From Clostridia bacterium (lineage in GTDB: Bacteria > Bacillota_A > Clostridia > Oscillospirales > CAG-272), in the NCBI GenBank assembly GCA_017546745.1, contig JAFYRZ010000034.1:1-6556 (forward strand): a stretch of DNA of 6,556 nucleotides, written 5' to 3'. Made by a program: the position numbers and the translations under genes. Position 1 is the stretch's first letter, and every line of letters begins with the position of its first letter. The notes under the pieces are model-generated. The model was not told where the DNA came from, did not search any database, and saw only the letters and a list, made by a program, of their open reading frames with translations. This document shows, in pieces, positions 5,916 to 6,556 of this stretch.

Positions 5916-5931
5916 TACCCGTGCGCGGGTA
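5916..5931 (+). promoter_or_regulatory. Stem-loop at the expected 5' end of the lipoprotein mRNA
   Basis: TACCCG (5916-5921) pairs with CGGGTA (5926-5931) around a 4-base loop, right where transcription should start. A GC-rich hairpin at the extreme 5' end could protect the message from 5' decay. It is 12 bases from the Shine-Dalgarno site and does not sequester it. Confidence 0.5.
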
Positions 5932-5956
5932 AATTTATTTAAAAGGAGAGTTCAAA

Positions 5957-6556
5957 ATGAAGAAACTCTTATTTGCGCTTACGCTCGTTCTTTGCCTTGC
6001 AGTTTCTCTCGTCGCATTTACATCCTGCGGCGGAAACGGCGACGACTGTGAGCATATATGGGCCACCGAAGCAACTGTTGACACGGCGGCTACTTGTACA
6101 CAGGAAGGAGTTAAGTCCATCAAGTGTACCCTTTGTGGCGAGAAGGATGCAGACAGCGTAACAGCTATTCCTGCTTACGGCCACTCCTACGACGACGGAA
6201 CCACCGTTCCCGCTACCTGTACCGAGGACGGCTCCCTGACTAAGACCTGTGCGGTTTGCGGCGACGTTAACGTTACCGTTATCCCCTCTGCAGGTGAGCA
6301 TACCTGGTCGGCAGACGCTATCGTTGACTCCTACCCCACCTGTACCACCGACGGCTCTAAGTCCATCAAGTGTACCGTTTGTCAGGTAACCAAGCCCGAC
6401 TCCACCGAGGTTATCCCCGCGGGACACACCTGGGCAGAGAATACCAGCACTATAATTCCCGCAACCTGTACCACCGACGGCACCGCGGCTATTAAGTGTA
6501 CCGTTTGTAAAGAGGTCAAGCCCGAGACCACCGTGGTTATCCCCGCTACCGGCCAC
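5957..6556 (+). CDS. Lipoprotein with tandem Cys-x-x-Cys repeats (C-terminus beyond window)
   Basis: The 200 codons seen are open to the right edge. A Lys-Lys start and hydrophobic core (residues 1-20) lead to the lipobox FTSC with Cys24, so the protein should be anchored outside the membrane. From residue 31, four repeats of about 39 to 46 residues follow (31-76, 77-115, 116-157, 158-200). Each has the pattern (A/P)TCT..(D/E)G....K(C/T)C.VC, ends in IP(A/S)..H, and the next begins with an aromatic such as HTW. This repeat is frequent in Clostridia surface and secreted proteins. Three Cys and a terminal His per repeat, in zinc-ribbon-like spacing, suggest metal binding or, outside the cell, disulfides (inference). 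AGGAG (5944-5948) lies 8 bases before the ATG. The function is unknown. More repeats, or a different C-terminal domain, may follow outside the window. Confidence 0.9.
   Translation, partial: MKKLLFALTLVLCLAVSLVAFTSCGGNGDDCEHIWATEATVDTAATCTQEGVKSIKCTLCGEKDADSVTAIPAYGHSYDDGTTVPATCTEDGSLTKTCAVCGDVNVTVIPSAGEHTWSADAIVDSYPTCTTDGSKSIKCTVCQVTKPDSTEVIPAGHTWAENTSTIIPATCTTDGTAAIKCTVCKEVKPETTVVIPATGH
6047..6556 (+). repeat. Tandem coding repeats of the Cys-x-x-Cys lipoprotein
   Basis: Four units span 6047-6184, 6185-6301, 6302-6427 and 6428-6556. They are similar in DNA as well as in protein. The 19-mer TAAGTCCATCAAGTGTACC occurs at 6112-6130 and 6358-6376, and the 18-mer ACCTGTACCACCGACGGC at 6338-6355 and 6464-6481. 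Shared synonymous choices, including TGT for nearly all repeat Cys codons, indicate recent duplication or ongoing conversion. Such an array can expand, contract or be collapsed by assembly. Confidence 0.85.

Noticed and set aside
5969..6556. Gly-rich minus-strand open frame of 195 codons
   Set aside because: It is the antisense of the repeat region of the Cys-repeat lipoprotein; its Gly/Val/Asn-rich repeats simply mirror the plus-strand repeats.

Overview
The window looks like a piece of chromosome from an anaerobic Clostridia-type member of the Bacillota (Firmicutes), probably an uncultured gut or rumen lineage. The signs are an HrcA/CIRCE heat-shock system, Shine-Dalgarno sites of the AGGAGG type, consensus sigma-A promoters in AT-rich gaps, lipoproteins with short lipobox signal peptides, and a Cys-rich tandem-repeat surface protein of a style common in Clostridia. 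The species cannot be named from the sequence.

Left part (1-2500). On the minus strand lies most of hrcA, the repressor of class I heat-shock genes, running off the left edge. Its promoter carries a near-perfect CIRCE operator just downstream of the -10, so it should repress itself. The grpE, dnaK and dnaJ genes that often follow hrcA would lie outside the window. A degenerate second CIRCE-like element sits upstream. Divergently, on the plus strand, a consensus promoter drives a 382-residue lipoprotein. Its seven evenly spaced strand motifs suggest a seven-bladed beta-propeller of no recognised family. A strong hairpin in the convergent gap serves as a terminator, probably for both strands.

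Middle (2508-5424). Four tightly packed minus-strand genes form one probable operon read right to left: a short-chain dehydrogenase/reductase, a flavin reductase-like flavoprotein with a Lys/Ala/Ser-rich tail, an XRE-type DNA-binding protein, and a small ABC-like ATPase. The first three are joined by overlapping stop/start codons and the ATPase follows after 11 bases. A promoter with exact 17-base spacing lies upstream and contains a 7-bp inverted repeat. Two redox enzymes linked to a regulator and a COG3910-like ATPase are an unusual set, and their common purpose is unknown.

Right part (5425-6556). A gene-poor stretch holds a short, apparently frameshifted peptide gene with a good ribosome binding site, then a 13-bp imperfect inverted repeat touching a strong promoter. 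That promoter drives the first 200 codons of a second lipoprotein, built of about 40-residue Cys-x-x-Cys repeats, which runs off the right edge.

No tRNA, rRNA, CRISPR array, transposase or phage gene was seen. The least ordinary items are the four-gene redox/regulator/ATPase operon, the frameshifted small peptide, the inverted-repeat promoter region of the Cys-repeat lipoprotein, and the uncharacterised propeller lipoprotein.
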